Assembly: GCF_042676385.1 (NCBI RefSeq)
Contig: NZ_JBHTHA010000048.1
Span: 66,900-130,899, forward strand
Length of the DNA stretch: 64,000 nucleotides
Reading direction: 5' to 3'
Source of the DNA: Paenibacillus_E sp042676385
GTDB taxonomy: Bacteria > Bacillota > Bacilli > Paenibacillales > NBRC-103111
Part shown: positions 1 through 8,112 of the stretch, piece by piece
How the letters are laid out: every line of letters begins with the position of its first letter
Numbering within the stretch: position 1 is the stretch's first letter
The notes under the pieces: generated by a model
What the model was told of the DNA's origin: nothing
Database searches by the model: none
The model's input: the letters and a program-made list of their open reading frames with translations, nothing else
Translations under genes and position numbers: made by a program

Positions 1-437
1 AGGGAGCACTCGAAGACAAAGAGAGAGGATTCTCATCCGGAACGGACGACTACATGGTTAAACCCTTCGAGCCCAAAGAGCTGCTGTTTCGGGCTAGGGC
101 ATTGCTGCGCCGCTATCAGCTTGTGTCCTCGGAAGTGATCACATTAAATAATACTGTGATCGACCGCAAAAGTTATGAAGTGCGTATCGGCGAGGAATCG
201 CTGCTGCTGCCGCTCAAGGAATTTCAATTACTGGCGCAATTAGCCAGTCATCCGGGCCGCATTTTCACCAGAGAGCAGTTGATTCAGCTGGTATGGGGGA
301 CGGACTATGAAGGCGACAGCCGCACGATTGATGTGCATATCAAGCGCCTGCGTGAGCGATTTTATGAGAAAACGGATGATTTCGTCATTACGACCGTGCG
401 CGGGCTCGGCTATAAACTTGAGGCGAATGAAAGATGA
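1..437 (+). CDS. OmpR/PhoB-family response regulator, 5' end outside the window
   Basis: The frame is open from base 3 of the window, so only the C-terminal 144 codons are present. The first visible residues, GTDDYMVKPFE, are the end of a receiver domain (the conserved Lys-Pro switch region). They are followed by a winged-helix DNA-binding domain containing LLPLKEFQLLAQLASHPGRI and the typical ending VRGLGYKLE. The ATG at 54 lies inside the receiver domain and is not the true start. The stop overlaps the start of the histidine kinase gene (ATGA), so the two are translationally coupled partners. It should act as a cytoplasmic transcription factor phosphorylated by that kinase. The signal sensed cannot be read from the sequence. 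Confidence 0.93.
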   Translation, partial: GALEDKERGFSSGTDDYMVKPFEPKELLFRARALLRRYQLVSSEVITLNNTVIDRKSYEVRIGEESLLLPLKEFQLLAQLASHPGRIFTREQLIQLVWGTDYEGDSRTIDVHIKRLRERFYEKTDDFVITTVRGLGYKLEANER

Positions 438-1813
438 AAACGTTATATATCCGTATCGTTGTTACTTTTATTCTCATTGCCATGGTCAGCAGCCTGCTCG
501 CGCTTATCCTCTCCAACGCTTATTATGTAAAGACATTGCGTGGAGAAAACGAGCAAAAAATCATGAATATCGCGGAACAAATCCGCACCCTCTACGAGCA
601 GACGCCCGATCTTGATCCGGCATCATACTTCACCCATATCGCCAACATGGGGTTTCAAATCTATGCGGTTAACGAGCAGATGGAAGGTACGTTTTATGGG
701 GCTCCTTTCAAACATCAGCAGATCGATCCTGAACAAGTAAGACGCGTTCTCGCCGGGGAAACATATCGGGGTGTCTTGCAGGAGCGGCATTTTTTAATGG
801 TAACCGGTTTTTTTGAAAATAGCATCTCTAACAGTATCGGGGTTCCCATCCAGATCAAGGGGAAAACGCTAGCGATTTTCGTGCGGCCCAATCTGGAGCA
901 GCAAATCGGGGACGTGCGCATTTTGATGGCCTTTCTCCTGGGGCTGACGTTTATGTTCAGCATCATTCTGATCGTCCTGTTCTCACAGTATATCGTTAAA
1001 CCCGTTAAAAAGCTGAGGGAAGCGACGAATCGAATCGTCGGCGGCGATTATGAGATCGCTATGGATGTATCTCGGCGGGATGAAATCGGGGATTTGGCAC
1101 GGGATTTCACGCAGATGGCTCAATCGCTCAAGCAACTGGACAATATGAGACAAGAATTTGTGGCTAACGTCTCGCATGAAATTCAATCCCCGTTGACGTC
1201 CATACAAGGATTCGCAGGCTCGATTTTGGATAAAGAAACATCCGAAGAAGAAAGAGAACGTTATCTGCAAATTATTTTGGATGAAAGCAAGCGTTTATCG
1301 TCGTTAAGCAAGCAACTGCTGACCTTGGCATCGTTAGACAAAGAACAAGACGTTGTAAAGCGCTCCGTTTACCGCTTGGATGAGCAAATCCGGCAAATTT
1401 TGATCGTGACCGAGTGGCAGTGGACAGAAAAGCAGCTTGCCATTGAACTTGAACTGCCGGAGATCGAAATCAACGCAGATCCTCAGCTGCTCTACCAGGT
1501 TTGGCTCAATTTTATCACGAACAGCATTAAATTTTGCCGACCGGGAGATACGCTGCGTGTGGAGATTGAGAAGCTGCCGGCCGAAATCGCCGTCAAGATC
1601 AGCGATACGGGCATTGGCATCCCCGCGGCGGAACTTCCGCATATCTTTGATCGCTTCTACAAAGCTGATAAAGCAAGGAATCGCGCTCGCTCCGGGAGCG
1701 GACTCGGACTATCCATCGCCAAGAAAATCGTCGATCTCCACCAGGGCACCGTTGCGGTGCACAGTGATATCGGTAAAGGCGCCACCTTCGAAGTCAGACT
1801 TCCCCATTTGTAA
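434..1813 (+). CDS. Two-component sensor histidine kinase (HAMP, HisKA, HATPase_c)
   Basis: A 459-residue membrane kinase. TM1 is at about residues 7-29, then an extracytoplasmic sensor region to about 160, TM2 at about 162-184, then a HAMP linker. The HisKA box is NVSHEIQSPLTS with the phospho-accepting His at about 247. The ATPase domain has the N box (NFITNSIKF), G1 (DTGIGI) and G2 (GSGLGLSIAKK). The box reads SHEIQSPL rather than the more usual SHELRTPL, a conservative variation. It starts within the stop of the response regulator (ATGA overlap), so the pair is one operon and this kinase should phosphorylate that regulator. The sensor region matches nothing I can name, so the stimulus is unknown. 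Confidence 0.93.
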   Translation: MKTLYIRIVVTFILIAMVSSLLALILSNAYYVKTLRGENEQKIMNIAEQIRTLYEQTPDLDPASYFTHIANMGFQIYAVNEQMEGTFYGAPFKHQQIDPEQVRRVLAGETYRGVLQERHFLMVTGFFENSISNSIGVPIQIKGKTLAIFVRPNLEQQIGDVRILMAFLLGLTFMFSIILIVLFSQYIVKPVKKLREATNRIVGGDYEIAMDVSRRDEIGDLARDFTQMAQSLKQLDNMRQEFVANVSHEIQSPLTSIQGFAGSILDKETSEEERERYLQIILDESKRLSSLSKQLLTLASLDKEQDVVKRSVYRLDEQIRQILIVTEWQWTEKQLAIELELPEIEINADPQLLYQVWLNFITNSIKFCRPGDTLRVEIEKLPAEIAVKISDTGIGIPAAELPHIFDRFYKADKARNRARSGSGLGLSIAKKIVDLHQGTVAVHSDIGKGATFEVRLPHL

Positions 1814-1921
1814 CGCCCCGCTTAGGGACGATGAACTTGGGCGCTGCGGGCTCATGCCTCCAGTGGCTATACACCCTCTCGATGCATACACATAGCAGTA
1901 GAGAGGAGCGTGGATGCTTCC

Positions 1922-2239
1922 ATGATGAAAAATCAAACGAACGAAAAGCATAAACAGCAATTCCCGACTGCGAGAGGGATTCGGCGCGCATGCAGCAAAG
2001 AGCTGTATCGTACCGTTAAGCGGCTCAAAGTGTGGGTCTCACCGGAGCAAATGGCGGAAGCCGAGGAGCTTTATGTGAAAAAGGTCATGCTGAACCTCCC
2101 TTTCATTGTCGAGAACGGCAGCAACCGCAAAGCGCTTGCCGATTGGTTCGATGAGCATGTCGGTCCTGACATTGCACCTATATGGAATGTTGAAGTGTCT
2201 GTGCTGAATCAAGCTTTCCGAAACGCATTCGGCGGATAA
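1922..2239 (+). CDS. Conserved hypothetical protein, about 105 aa
   Basis: A small soluble protein rich in charged residues, with no signal peptide or membrane segment. Recognisable stretches are TARGIRRACSKELYRTVKRL, VENGSNRKALADWFDEH and a C-terminus NQAFRNAFGG. I do not recognise a family with a known function. The frame also offers a GTG at 1910, but the ribosome binding site GAGAGGAG (1901-1908) almost touches that GTG, while the ATG at 1922 is 13 nt away. The start is therefore uncertain by four codons. It is followed by a strong terminator and is separated from the kinase by about 100 bp, so it is probably a single-gene unit. Confidence 0.7.
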   Translation: MMKNQTNEKHKQQFPTARGIRRACSKELYRTVKRLKVWVSPEQMAEAEELYVKKVMLNLPFIVENGSNRKALADWFDEHVGPDIAPIWNVEVSVLNQAFRNAFGG

Positions 2240-2253
2240 GATTTTAAATTTAA

Positions 2254-2301
2254 AATAACAAAGTCACCCTGACAGAATGTTGTCAGGGTGACTTTGTTAT
2301 T
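2254..2301. terminator. Strong, roughly symmetrical intrinsic terminator
   Basis: A perfect 21-bp inverted repeat (2254-2274 with 2281-2301) and a 6-nt loop. The core is GTCACCCTGACA, and the outer arms are A/T-rich (AATAACAAA / TTTGTTATT), giving a U-rich tail. It lies 14 bp after the stop of the hypothetical gene and ahead of the DinB gene. Confidence 0.9.
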
Positions 2302-2340
2302 ATCCAATTAAGAAGAAACACAACAATTGGAGGAATTCAT

Positions 2341-2844
2341 ATGACAAATCACGCCATTCAAATGTATGACTACCACGTATGGGCTATGAAAACGATCATC
2401 AATCGGTTAAAAGAACTGCCGCAAGCCGTTTACACCCAAGATATTCAAAGTGTATTTTCTTCTCTTGCAAAGGCGCTTTCTCACATCTATGTCGTCGATT
2501 GCGGATGGCTGGCGATGTTGTCCGGACACTCGATGAGCGAAGCCATGTCGCATGCCCAGCCGATGCAACAAGAGATGGAAGCCTTGAGTCTGACAGAACT
2601 CGAGAGCAAATTTCTCAATTTGTTTGAAGACTTTAAATCATTTCTGCACCGCCAAGAAAATCTGGAGGCGTTAATTACATTGGATAATCCTTATGCGGGC
2701 GTTCGTGAAACTAGTTTAGCGGAAATGGTCCTCCAAGTCGTCAATCACGGCACCTATCATCGCGGGAATATAACAGCCATGCTGCGCCAGATCGGAATTC
2801 CTTCGGTCATGACCGAATATGCTTTGTACTGGTATTCGGAATAA
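2341..2844 (+). CDS. DinB/YfiT-family putative metalloenzyme
   Basis: A 167-residue protein with the DinB four-helix-bundle layout. A His appears near residue 48 in ALSHIYVVD, and the characteristic C-terminal HGTYHRGN supplies two more His. Together these three His form the metal site of the family. Members act as metal-dependent enzymes, including thiol transferases, and many are stress-induced. The substrate here is unknown. GGAGG sits 7 nt before the ATG. The gene is flanked upstream by the strong hairpin at 2254-2301 and is convergent with the next gene, so it is likely monocistronic. Confidence 0.85.
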   Translation: MTNHAIQMYDYHVWAMKTIINRLKELPQAVYTQDIQSVFSSLAKALSHIYVVDCGWLAMLSGHSMSEAMSHAQPMQQEMEALSLTELESKFLNLFEDFKSFLHRQENLEALITLDNPYAGVRETSLAEMVLQVVNHGTYHRGNITAMLRQIGIPSVMTEYALYWYSE

Positions 2845-2858
2845 AATCTTCGCCGCAA

Positions 2859-3959
2859 TTATTTATTCATGCCCTCCGGAGGTGATATGGGCTGAACAGG
2901 ACCAAATGTATACGAGTAGTCGGCCTGCATGGTTAAGGTTCCATTCTCATCTTTCGAATCCATTTTAAAGGCAATGGTCTTTGGCAAATTCGTTTTGGCG
3001 TCAATGACATAATGCTGTTTTAAAGCAACCGTTGTGGAACCGGAGCTGCTTTGCTTGAGCACGATTTGATCGTACTTTTGCGCATCATAATCGACGTCAA
3101 CGACAATTTCGTCGCCTTTCGGTTCAACTTTGATCTCTTTAATTGCACCTAATGCCTCACATGTGAAGAAAGTGGATAGATCTTCTTCAGATATGCCGTC
3201 GCTTGGTACATCTGTCGTCGTCCATTTTCCTGTTACGGAGTCCTTGGTATAGGCTTTATTTTTGATCATAATGATCTCTTGATTCATATCCATTCCAGCC
3301 ATCTGCATAGTGGACTTAACGTGCTGGGCAAATTCCGGCTGAAGCATAATATCTCCTTCCAGCTTCATCGTCATGTCCGAATCATTGGATTTCATGTGCA
3401 TGGTGCCTTGGAATGAATAACCTTTCACTTCATTGTAAGCTTTCATCATGTCGAGGAAGGCAGCAAAGTTACCGCCAGCCGGCGGCGTGCAGGCCACAGC
3501 TTCGCTTTTGCCTATATGAATAACAAACGAATCGCCAACATTTGCAAAAGTGACTGCTCTCCCGCTGTTTTCCGCTACGAACCGCAGGGGGACCATAGTG
3601 CTGCCATCGATTATTTGTGCAGGCACTTCCAATGAAACCGCATTGCCATTTACTTTTGCGCTTGGGCCGTTGATCGTAAGATCGATGACGAGACTGTCCT
3701 TCGTTCCGATTGCATGCTGTACAGCGCCTGAGTCTTCCCATTTTACTTGAAAGCCTAGGGCTTCAAATAATTTTCGAAACGGCACAAGGGTATTGCCTTC
3801 GACGATAACTGGTCTAGCCCCGTCAAATTGAAGCGGCTTACCATCCAACATCACTTTGACATGATCCTCAGCGGCGAACGCAGTTTGCGAGGCAAGGGCA
3901 AAGAAAAGCAGCAGGCTAAAAAAGAGGCTTAGCGGCTTCTTAAACATACTTATTTTCAC
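2859..3959 (-). CDS. Exported stalk-domain protein with DUF6612/LppX-like C-terminal region
   Basis: A 366-residue secreted protein starting at GTG, with AAAAGGAG 9 nt upstream. A signal peptide covers residues 1-29 (hydrophobic FFSLLLFFALA, cleavage near AFAAED). Residues about 32-150 are a copper-amine-oxidase N-terminal 'stalk' domain: VMLDGKPL, GNTLVPFRKLFEALGF, then a second repeat with STMVPLRFVAENSG. This domain is a cell-surface module in Paenibacillaceae. The rest (KGYSFQGTMHMKS..., TKDSVTGKWTTTD, KTNLPKTIAFKM) resembles the DUF6612 family, whose fold relates to LppX/LolA-type lipid-binding lipoproteins. Role inferred: envelope protein. No enzymatic motif is seen. Confidence 0.82.
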   Translation of the reverse strand: MKISMFKKPLSLFFSLLLFFALASQTAFAAEDHVKVMLDGKPLQFDGARPVIVEGNTLVPFRKLFEALGFQVKWEDSGAVQHAIGTKDSLVIDLTINGPSAKVNGNAVSLEVPAQIIDGSTMVPLRFVAENSGRAVTFANVGDSFVIHIGKSEAVACTPPAGGNFAAFLDMMKAYNEVKGYSFQGTMHMKSNDSDMTMKLEGDIMLQPEFAQHVKSTMQMAGMDMNQEIIMIKNKAYTKDSVTGKWTTTDVPSDGISEEDLSTFFTCEALGAIKEIKVEPKGDEIVVDVDYDAQKYDQIVLKQSSSGSTTVALKQHYVIDAKTNLPKTIAFKMDSKDENGTLTMQADYSYTFGPVQPISPPEGMNK

Positions 3960-4203
3960 TTGTGGATACTCCTTTTCTGCTGATGAATCAAACTACTCAT
4001 GGGATGGGCTTTAAAAGGAAAAATATAGGGGGAGAGAAACTTTCCAATCGAAATTATGATGAAGTACTTGTAGAGTGAGAACAACCTGAGGGTTACTGGG
4101 TCGGTCTGCGTCAACTTGGTGGCCACCGCATTGAATCCTGTCTAATCATACATAATTTGGAAGGTGCATTCTGTGGGAAATGACACAAAACGGAGATTTT
4201 TTT

Positions 4204-4638
4204 TCAATTATGAACATCAATACCAAGGATCCGGATTCCATTGATCGTTATCGTAAATGGTGATATCGATCCATATCCCTCGGTATTTTCGATCTCATGA
4301 TCGTCAATGATGGGGATTTCAATCGTTTTGAATGTTTCACCGTCGCCAAACGTCAATTCACCGCTCGCCGCTTTAAAATCAACGCCTTCCGTAGCCGTTC
4401 CGCCAGTGATGTAATAAGGTACGGACACCGTTCCGCTAGCCCCGTACATGCGGGAAACGGAGAGTGTCACGAAACCGTCTCCTTCGGCAACCGAATATTC
4501 GGCCGAGTCGAGCTGAAGCTGACCAGCCGAGTTAGCGTAAACCTCAGAATGGCCGCAAACGTACAGCAGCGCTGCTAGGCTTGAAGCGAGAACAAATTTG
4601 GCGCGACGGCTTGACATGGCGGACAAGATCTTTATCAT
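4204..4638 (-). CDS. Small exported Calx-beta domain protein, possibly shortened by a frameshift
   Basis: A 144-residue protein with a signal peptide (VLASSLAALLYVCGHSEVYA, cleavage near YANS) and one Calx-beta repeat: YSVAEGDGFVTLSVSR, GGTATEGVDF and IPIIDDHEIEN. Calx-beta domains bind calcium in extracellular proteins. After IENTE the annotated frame loses the family pattern. The +1 frame of the same DNA, just before the stop, reads IDITIYDND, which looks like the usual Calx-beta C-terminal strand. A short deletion with frameshift near 4275 is therefore possible, and the present product would lack the last strand. GGAGG lies upstream of the ATG. Confidence 0.72.
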   Translation of the reverse strand: MIKILSAMSSRRAKFVLASSLAALLYVCGHSEVYANSAGQLQLDSAEYSVAEGDGFVTLSVSRMYGASGTVSVPYYITGGTATEGVDFKAASGELTFGDGETFKTIEIPIIDDHEIENTEGYGSISPFTITINGIRILGIDVHN

Positions 4639-4811
4639 TGATATATTCCTCCTAGATTAAGTTAATAAACATAAAAACAAAAATGAAACAATGATCCTCC
4701 CCTCATTGGAATATAAGACGCACTATGAGTATAGCTCAATGCATTTGATACATTCTGTATCAGACCTAACAAAACGATTGTGAATTTCTACACTTTCTTG
4801 TTGAAATGCAG

Positions 4812-4857
4812 AAAAAAAACCTCTATATCCACTCTTCTAGTGGAATGGAGGTTTTTT
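4812..4857. terminator. Bidirectional intrinsic terminator
   Basis: Stem AAAAAACCTC...TCCACT with a CTTCT loop and AGTGGA...GAGGTTTTTT, flanked by an A-run and a T-run, so it can work in both directions. It sits in the gap between the Calx-beta gene and the inverted-repeat element at 4938-5064. Confidence 0.8.
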
Positions 4858-4937
4858 GGTATAAATTCTGGGACTATACAAGCTGAATGCTTGTTACACC
4901 TGCATTCTGCTCTTTACGAATAAAGGGGCCGCATTGG

Positions 4938-5064
4938 TGGAACGTGAGTACGTTATTTTCTAAAAAACGTCCGATTTGAAAGTGTAAGAGGAACGATAAT
5001 CCGCTATTCAGTAGTTTCGGCTTTCGAAGAGCCCATTCCCCTCGCTTAACGTACTCACGTTCCA
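4938..5064. repeat. 127-bp element with 18-bp perfect terminal inverted repeats
   Basis: The element is bounded by TGGAACGTGAGTACGTTA (4938-4955) and its exact reverse complement (5047-5064). The interior has no gene-like content beyond a 63-codon open frame starting at the right edge, which reads through the element and lacks any database-like feature I know. Size and structure fit a MITE-like or REP-like intergenic element. I see no second copy in this window and no target-site duplication that I can establish. Confidence 0.65.
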
Positions 5065-5221
5065 TCTTTTCAATTGTTGTGCGCTCTTCTCAAGAATAGG
5101 GGAATGTCATTCCACTTCCTTCTAGACAAATGCTACTGAAGGCGGTCCGTCATACGAGTCTGCCCAAGTCTCAGCAAAACTTCGTATAAATCAGGTGTCT
5201 TCCTTCTTCCGGTGACGGACA

Positions 5222-6646
5222 TTAATTCCGATTAAAGACAACCAGTTTCATTTCCGTCATTTCCTCTATCGCGTATTTTAAGCCCTCGCGTCCAACGCCG
5301 CTTTCCTTTACACCGCCGTAAGGCATATGATCGACGCGGAATGTAGGAATGTCATTGATCATAACGCCACCTACATGGAGTTTATCTGCGGCATCCAGAG
5401 CAGTATGCACATTCTCGGTATAAACGCCTGCCTGCAGCCCGTAAACGGAATCGTTCACGAGATCGATGGCTTCGTCCACCGACTGAACCTTATTGATGAG
5501 CACAATCGGAGCAAATACTTCTTTGCAAGATACTTGCGAAGAGGTCGGAACACCCAGCAGCACAGTCGGCATCAGAATGCCGTCTTTCGCTGTCCCTCCC
5601 AGAGCGACTTCGGCTCCTTGCTGCCTTGCCTCCTCAATCCAATCCAAGGTTCGCTTCACTTCGCGTTCCGAAATCAAAGCAGATACGTCAGTCGCCCCAT
5701 CCAGCGGGTCACCGATCTTCAGCTCGGCCGCAGAAGCAACAAATTTCCGAACGAACTCCTCATACTTCTCTTCATGAACATATATGCGCTGTAAGGAGAC
5801 ACACACTTGTCCTTGAAAAGAAAAAGCGCCTGTCACAGAACGTGCAATCGCCTTATCGACATCGGCATTCTTGTCGATAATGACTGCCGCATTCGAACCT
5901 AATTCCAGCGTGACCCGCTTGAGTCCCGCTTTGGCGCGGATGCTGATGCCGACACTTGCGCTTCCCGTGAAGGTGATGACGCTCACTCGCGGATCGGTCA
6001 CAATCTTGTCGCCGATCACCCTGCCATCGCCACTCAACACGTTCAATGCGCCCGCAGGCAGTCCCGCTTCCATGAATAACTCGGCTACGAAGTACGCCGA
6101 TAGCGGTGTCTGCTCCGCTGGCTTCAGCACGATGGTATTTCCCGCTGCAATTGCTGGCCCCAGCTTGTGCGCGACCAAATTCATTGGGAAGTTAAACGGT
6201 GTGATCGCGCCAACGACACCCATCGGTTCCCGAACCGTGTAAGCCATTCGACCTTCCCCTCCCGGGGCGGCATCCAGCGATATCGTCTCGCCGTGAATGC
6301 GCTTCGCTTCCTCGGCGGCGAATTTATAGGTTTGGATCGTCCGATCTACCTCGACGAGAGCCGCCTTCATCGGCTTAGCCGCTTCCAGGGCAATGATCCG
6401 CGCCGCTTCCTCCCGGCGGGACCCGAGCAAACCGGATACCCGCTCCAGAATACCCGCCCGCTGGTGGGCAGGCATGCTTCGCATCTGCGGTTTACAACGT
6501 ACTGCAGCCTCAATGGCCTGCTCTACGTCCTGCAAGGTTGCGCTTGCGATCTCTGCGAGCGCTTCTTTGGAATATGGAGCGTACAGTGTCGTATACGACT
6601 TTGTCTCAACGTATTTTCCATTAATGATCAAATGTTTGCTAATCAT
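5222..6646 (-). CDS. NAD(P)-dependent aldehyde dehydrogenase, probably for the semialdehyde made by the neighbouring transaminase
   Basis: A 474-residue ALDH-superfamily enzyme. Cofactor and active-site motifs are in order: ITPFNFPMNLVAHK, LKPAEQTPLSAY, FTGSASVG, the general-base Glu in TLELGSNAAV and the catalytic Cys in FQGQVCVSLQR. It closes with MPYGGVKESGVGREG. It lies 25 bp downstream of a gabT-type gene in the same direction. The likely role is oxidation of succinate semialdehyde to succinate, as in GABA catabolism, but the sequence itself resembles the lactaldehyde/glycolaldehyde branch as much as classical GabD. The substrate is therefore inferred from context. Cytoplasmic. Confidence 0.88.
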   Translation of the reverse strand: MISKHLIINGKYVETKSYTTLYAPYSKEALAEIASATLQDVEQAIEAAVRCKPQMRSMPAHQRAGILERVSGLLGSRREEAARIIALEAAKPMKAALVEVDRTIQTYKFAAEEAKRIHGETISLDAAPGGEGRMAYTVREPMGVVGAITPFNFPMNLVAHKLGPAIAAGNTIVLKPAEQTPLSAYFVAELFMEAGLPAGALNVLSGDGRVIGDKIVTDPRVSVITFTGSASVGISIRAKAGLKRVTLELGSNAAVIIDKNADVDKAIARSVTGAFSFQGQVCVSLQRIYVHEEKYEEFVRKFVASAAELKIGDPLDGATDVSALISEREVKRTLDWIEEARQQGAEVALGGTAKDGILMPTVLLGVPTSSQVSCKEVFAPIVLINKVQSVDEAIDLVNDSVYGLQAGVYTENVHTALDAADKLHVGGVMINDIPTFRVDHMPYGGVKESGVGREGLKYAIEEMTEMKLVVFNRN

Positions 6647-6671
6647 GGCATTGCCTCCCCGAAGTGCAGCT

Positions 6672-8027
6672 TTAATTTTGAACAGGTACGTAAAGTTCTG
6701 CCAACGCTTCGCTGATAATCTCTAATCCTTCCTGCAACTGCTCGTCAGTAATCACAAGCGGAGTCAGGAAGCGAATGACGTTGCCGTAAATGCCTGCGCT
6801 CAGCAGAATAACGCCTCTCTCATAGCAGGCCCTAATCAATTTTGCAACAAAATCTTTAGCCGGCTTGCGGGTATCCGGTTCGACGAACTCAATCGCACAC
6901 ATCGCGCCAAGACCACGTACGTCTCCGATTACCGGGAATTCTTTTTGCAAGGAAGCGAAGTGGTTCATAATCGTCGCCCCAATTTCTTGGGAGCGTCCGC
7001 CCAGATCCTCACGTTCCATCTTCTCAATGACCGCCAGCGCAGCCACGCAGCCAAGCGGGCTTCCGCCGTAGGTGCCGCCAATTTCTCCCGGGTTCGGGGC
7101 GTCCATTATTTCCGCTCTTCCAACAACCGCGCTGATCGGCAGACCCGCCGCCATGGACTTGGACAACGTAATAAGATCCGGCTCGATGCCAAAATGCTCA
7201 CAAGCAAACATGCTCCCCGTCCGTCCGAAGCCTGTTTGAATTTCATCGGCGATAAACAAAATGTTGTGTTTCTTGCAGATGTCATAAACTCCCTTAACAA
7301 ACGATTTCGGAGGAACAATGAATCCGCCTTCGCCTTGTACCGGCTCCATAATGACGGCTGCCAGCTCTTCGGGTGCCGCTTCCGTCAGCAGGAAGTCCTC
7401 AAACTGGTTTACACAGAACTGTGAGTATTGCTCTTCCGTCATCGATTCCGGACGATGAAACGGATAGGGGAACGACGCTTTATAAGTAGCCGGCGCAAAT
7501 GGCCCCATTTGGAATTTATACGGTTTGACTTTGCTCGTAAGGGACATGCCGAGCAGCGTTCTTCCATGGAATCCGCGCGTAAATGATACGATGCCCGTTC
7601 TTCCGGTATATTTCCGGGCGATTTTGACGGCATTCTCGACGGCTTCCGCTCCGCTGTTCAGGAACATTGCCTTCTTCGCAAAGCTGCCGGGGGTAATGCT
7701 TGCCAACTTTTCAGCTAATGCCACATAAGGCTCATACATGCCGACGTGGAAGCAAGTGTGAATGTACTGCTCGACTTGCTTCTTGATCGCTTCGACGACT
7801 TCTGTCGGGCAGTGCCCGGCGTTGATCGTACCGATAGCACCAACAAAATCCAGGAAGACATTACCGTCTACATCGAGCAGCAAAGCGCCCTGTGCTTTTT
7901 GCACAAACAAAGGGAAATTATTGCCTACGCCGTTAGATACATACTGCTTTCTCTTATCCAAAAGTTCTCTCGTTTTAACGCCAGGCAGATCGGTCGCTAC
8001 AGATACAAATTTACGTTTTTTATCCAT
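6672..8027 (-). CDS. gabT: 4-aminobutyrate aminotransferase-type class III PLP transaminase
   Basis: A 451-residue class III aminotransferase. Features: FLDFVGAIGTINAGHCP near the N-terminus, the PLP-phosphate loop LNSGAEAVENAVKIAR, FTRGFHGRTLLGMSLT, the Asp-containing ADEIQTGFGRTG and the Schiff-base Lys in ITLSKSMAAGLP. These match GabT, which moves the amino group of GABA to 2-oxoglutarate and yields succinate semialdehyde and glutamate. The PucR regulator upstream and the aldehyde dehydrogenase downstream make a compact catabolic unit. AAGGGAG lies upstream of the ATG. Related omega-amino-acid substrates cannot be excluded. Confidence 0.88.
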   Translation of the reverse strand: MDKKRKFVSVATDLPGVKTRELLDKRKQYVSNGVGNNFPLFVQKAQGALLLDVDGNVFLDFVGAIGTINAGHCPTEVVEAIKKQVEQYIHTCFHVGMYEPYVALAEKLASITPGSFAKKAMFLNSGAEAVENAVKIARKYTGRTGIVSFTRGFHGRTLLGMSLTSKVKPYKFQMGPFAPATYKASFPYPFHRPESMTEEQYSQFCVNQFEDFLLTEAAPEELAAVIMEPVQGEGGFIVPPKSFVKGVYDICKKHNILFIADEIQTGFGRTGSMFACEHFGIEPDLITLSKSMAAGLPISAVVGRAEIMDAPNPGEIGGTYGGSPLGCVAALAVIEKMEREDLGGRSQEIGATIMNHFASLQKEFPVIGDVRGLGAMCAIEFVEPDTRKPAKDFVAKLIRACYERGVILLSAGIYGNVIRFLTPLVITDEQLQEGLEIISEALAELYVPVQN

Positions 8028-8112
8028 GTTTTTATCTCCCTTATGATCATTTTTCTATATTGTATACTCACAAAGGGATAAAGAATATGGCGCATTCAGC
8101 TAAATTTACCCC

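Noticed and set aside
4874..5065. 63-codon minus-strand frame
   Set aside because: It starts exactly at the terminal inverted repeat of the 127-bp element and crosses it; more likely an artefact of the repeat than a gene.
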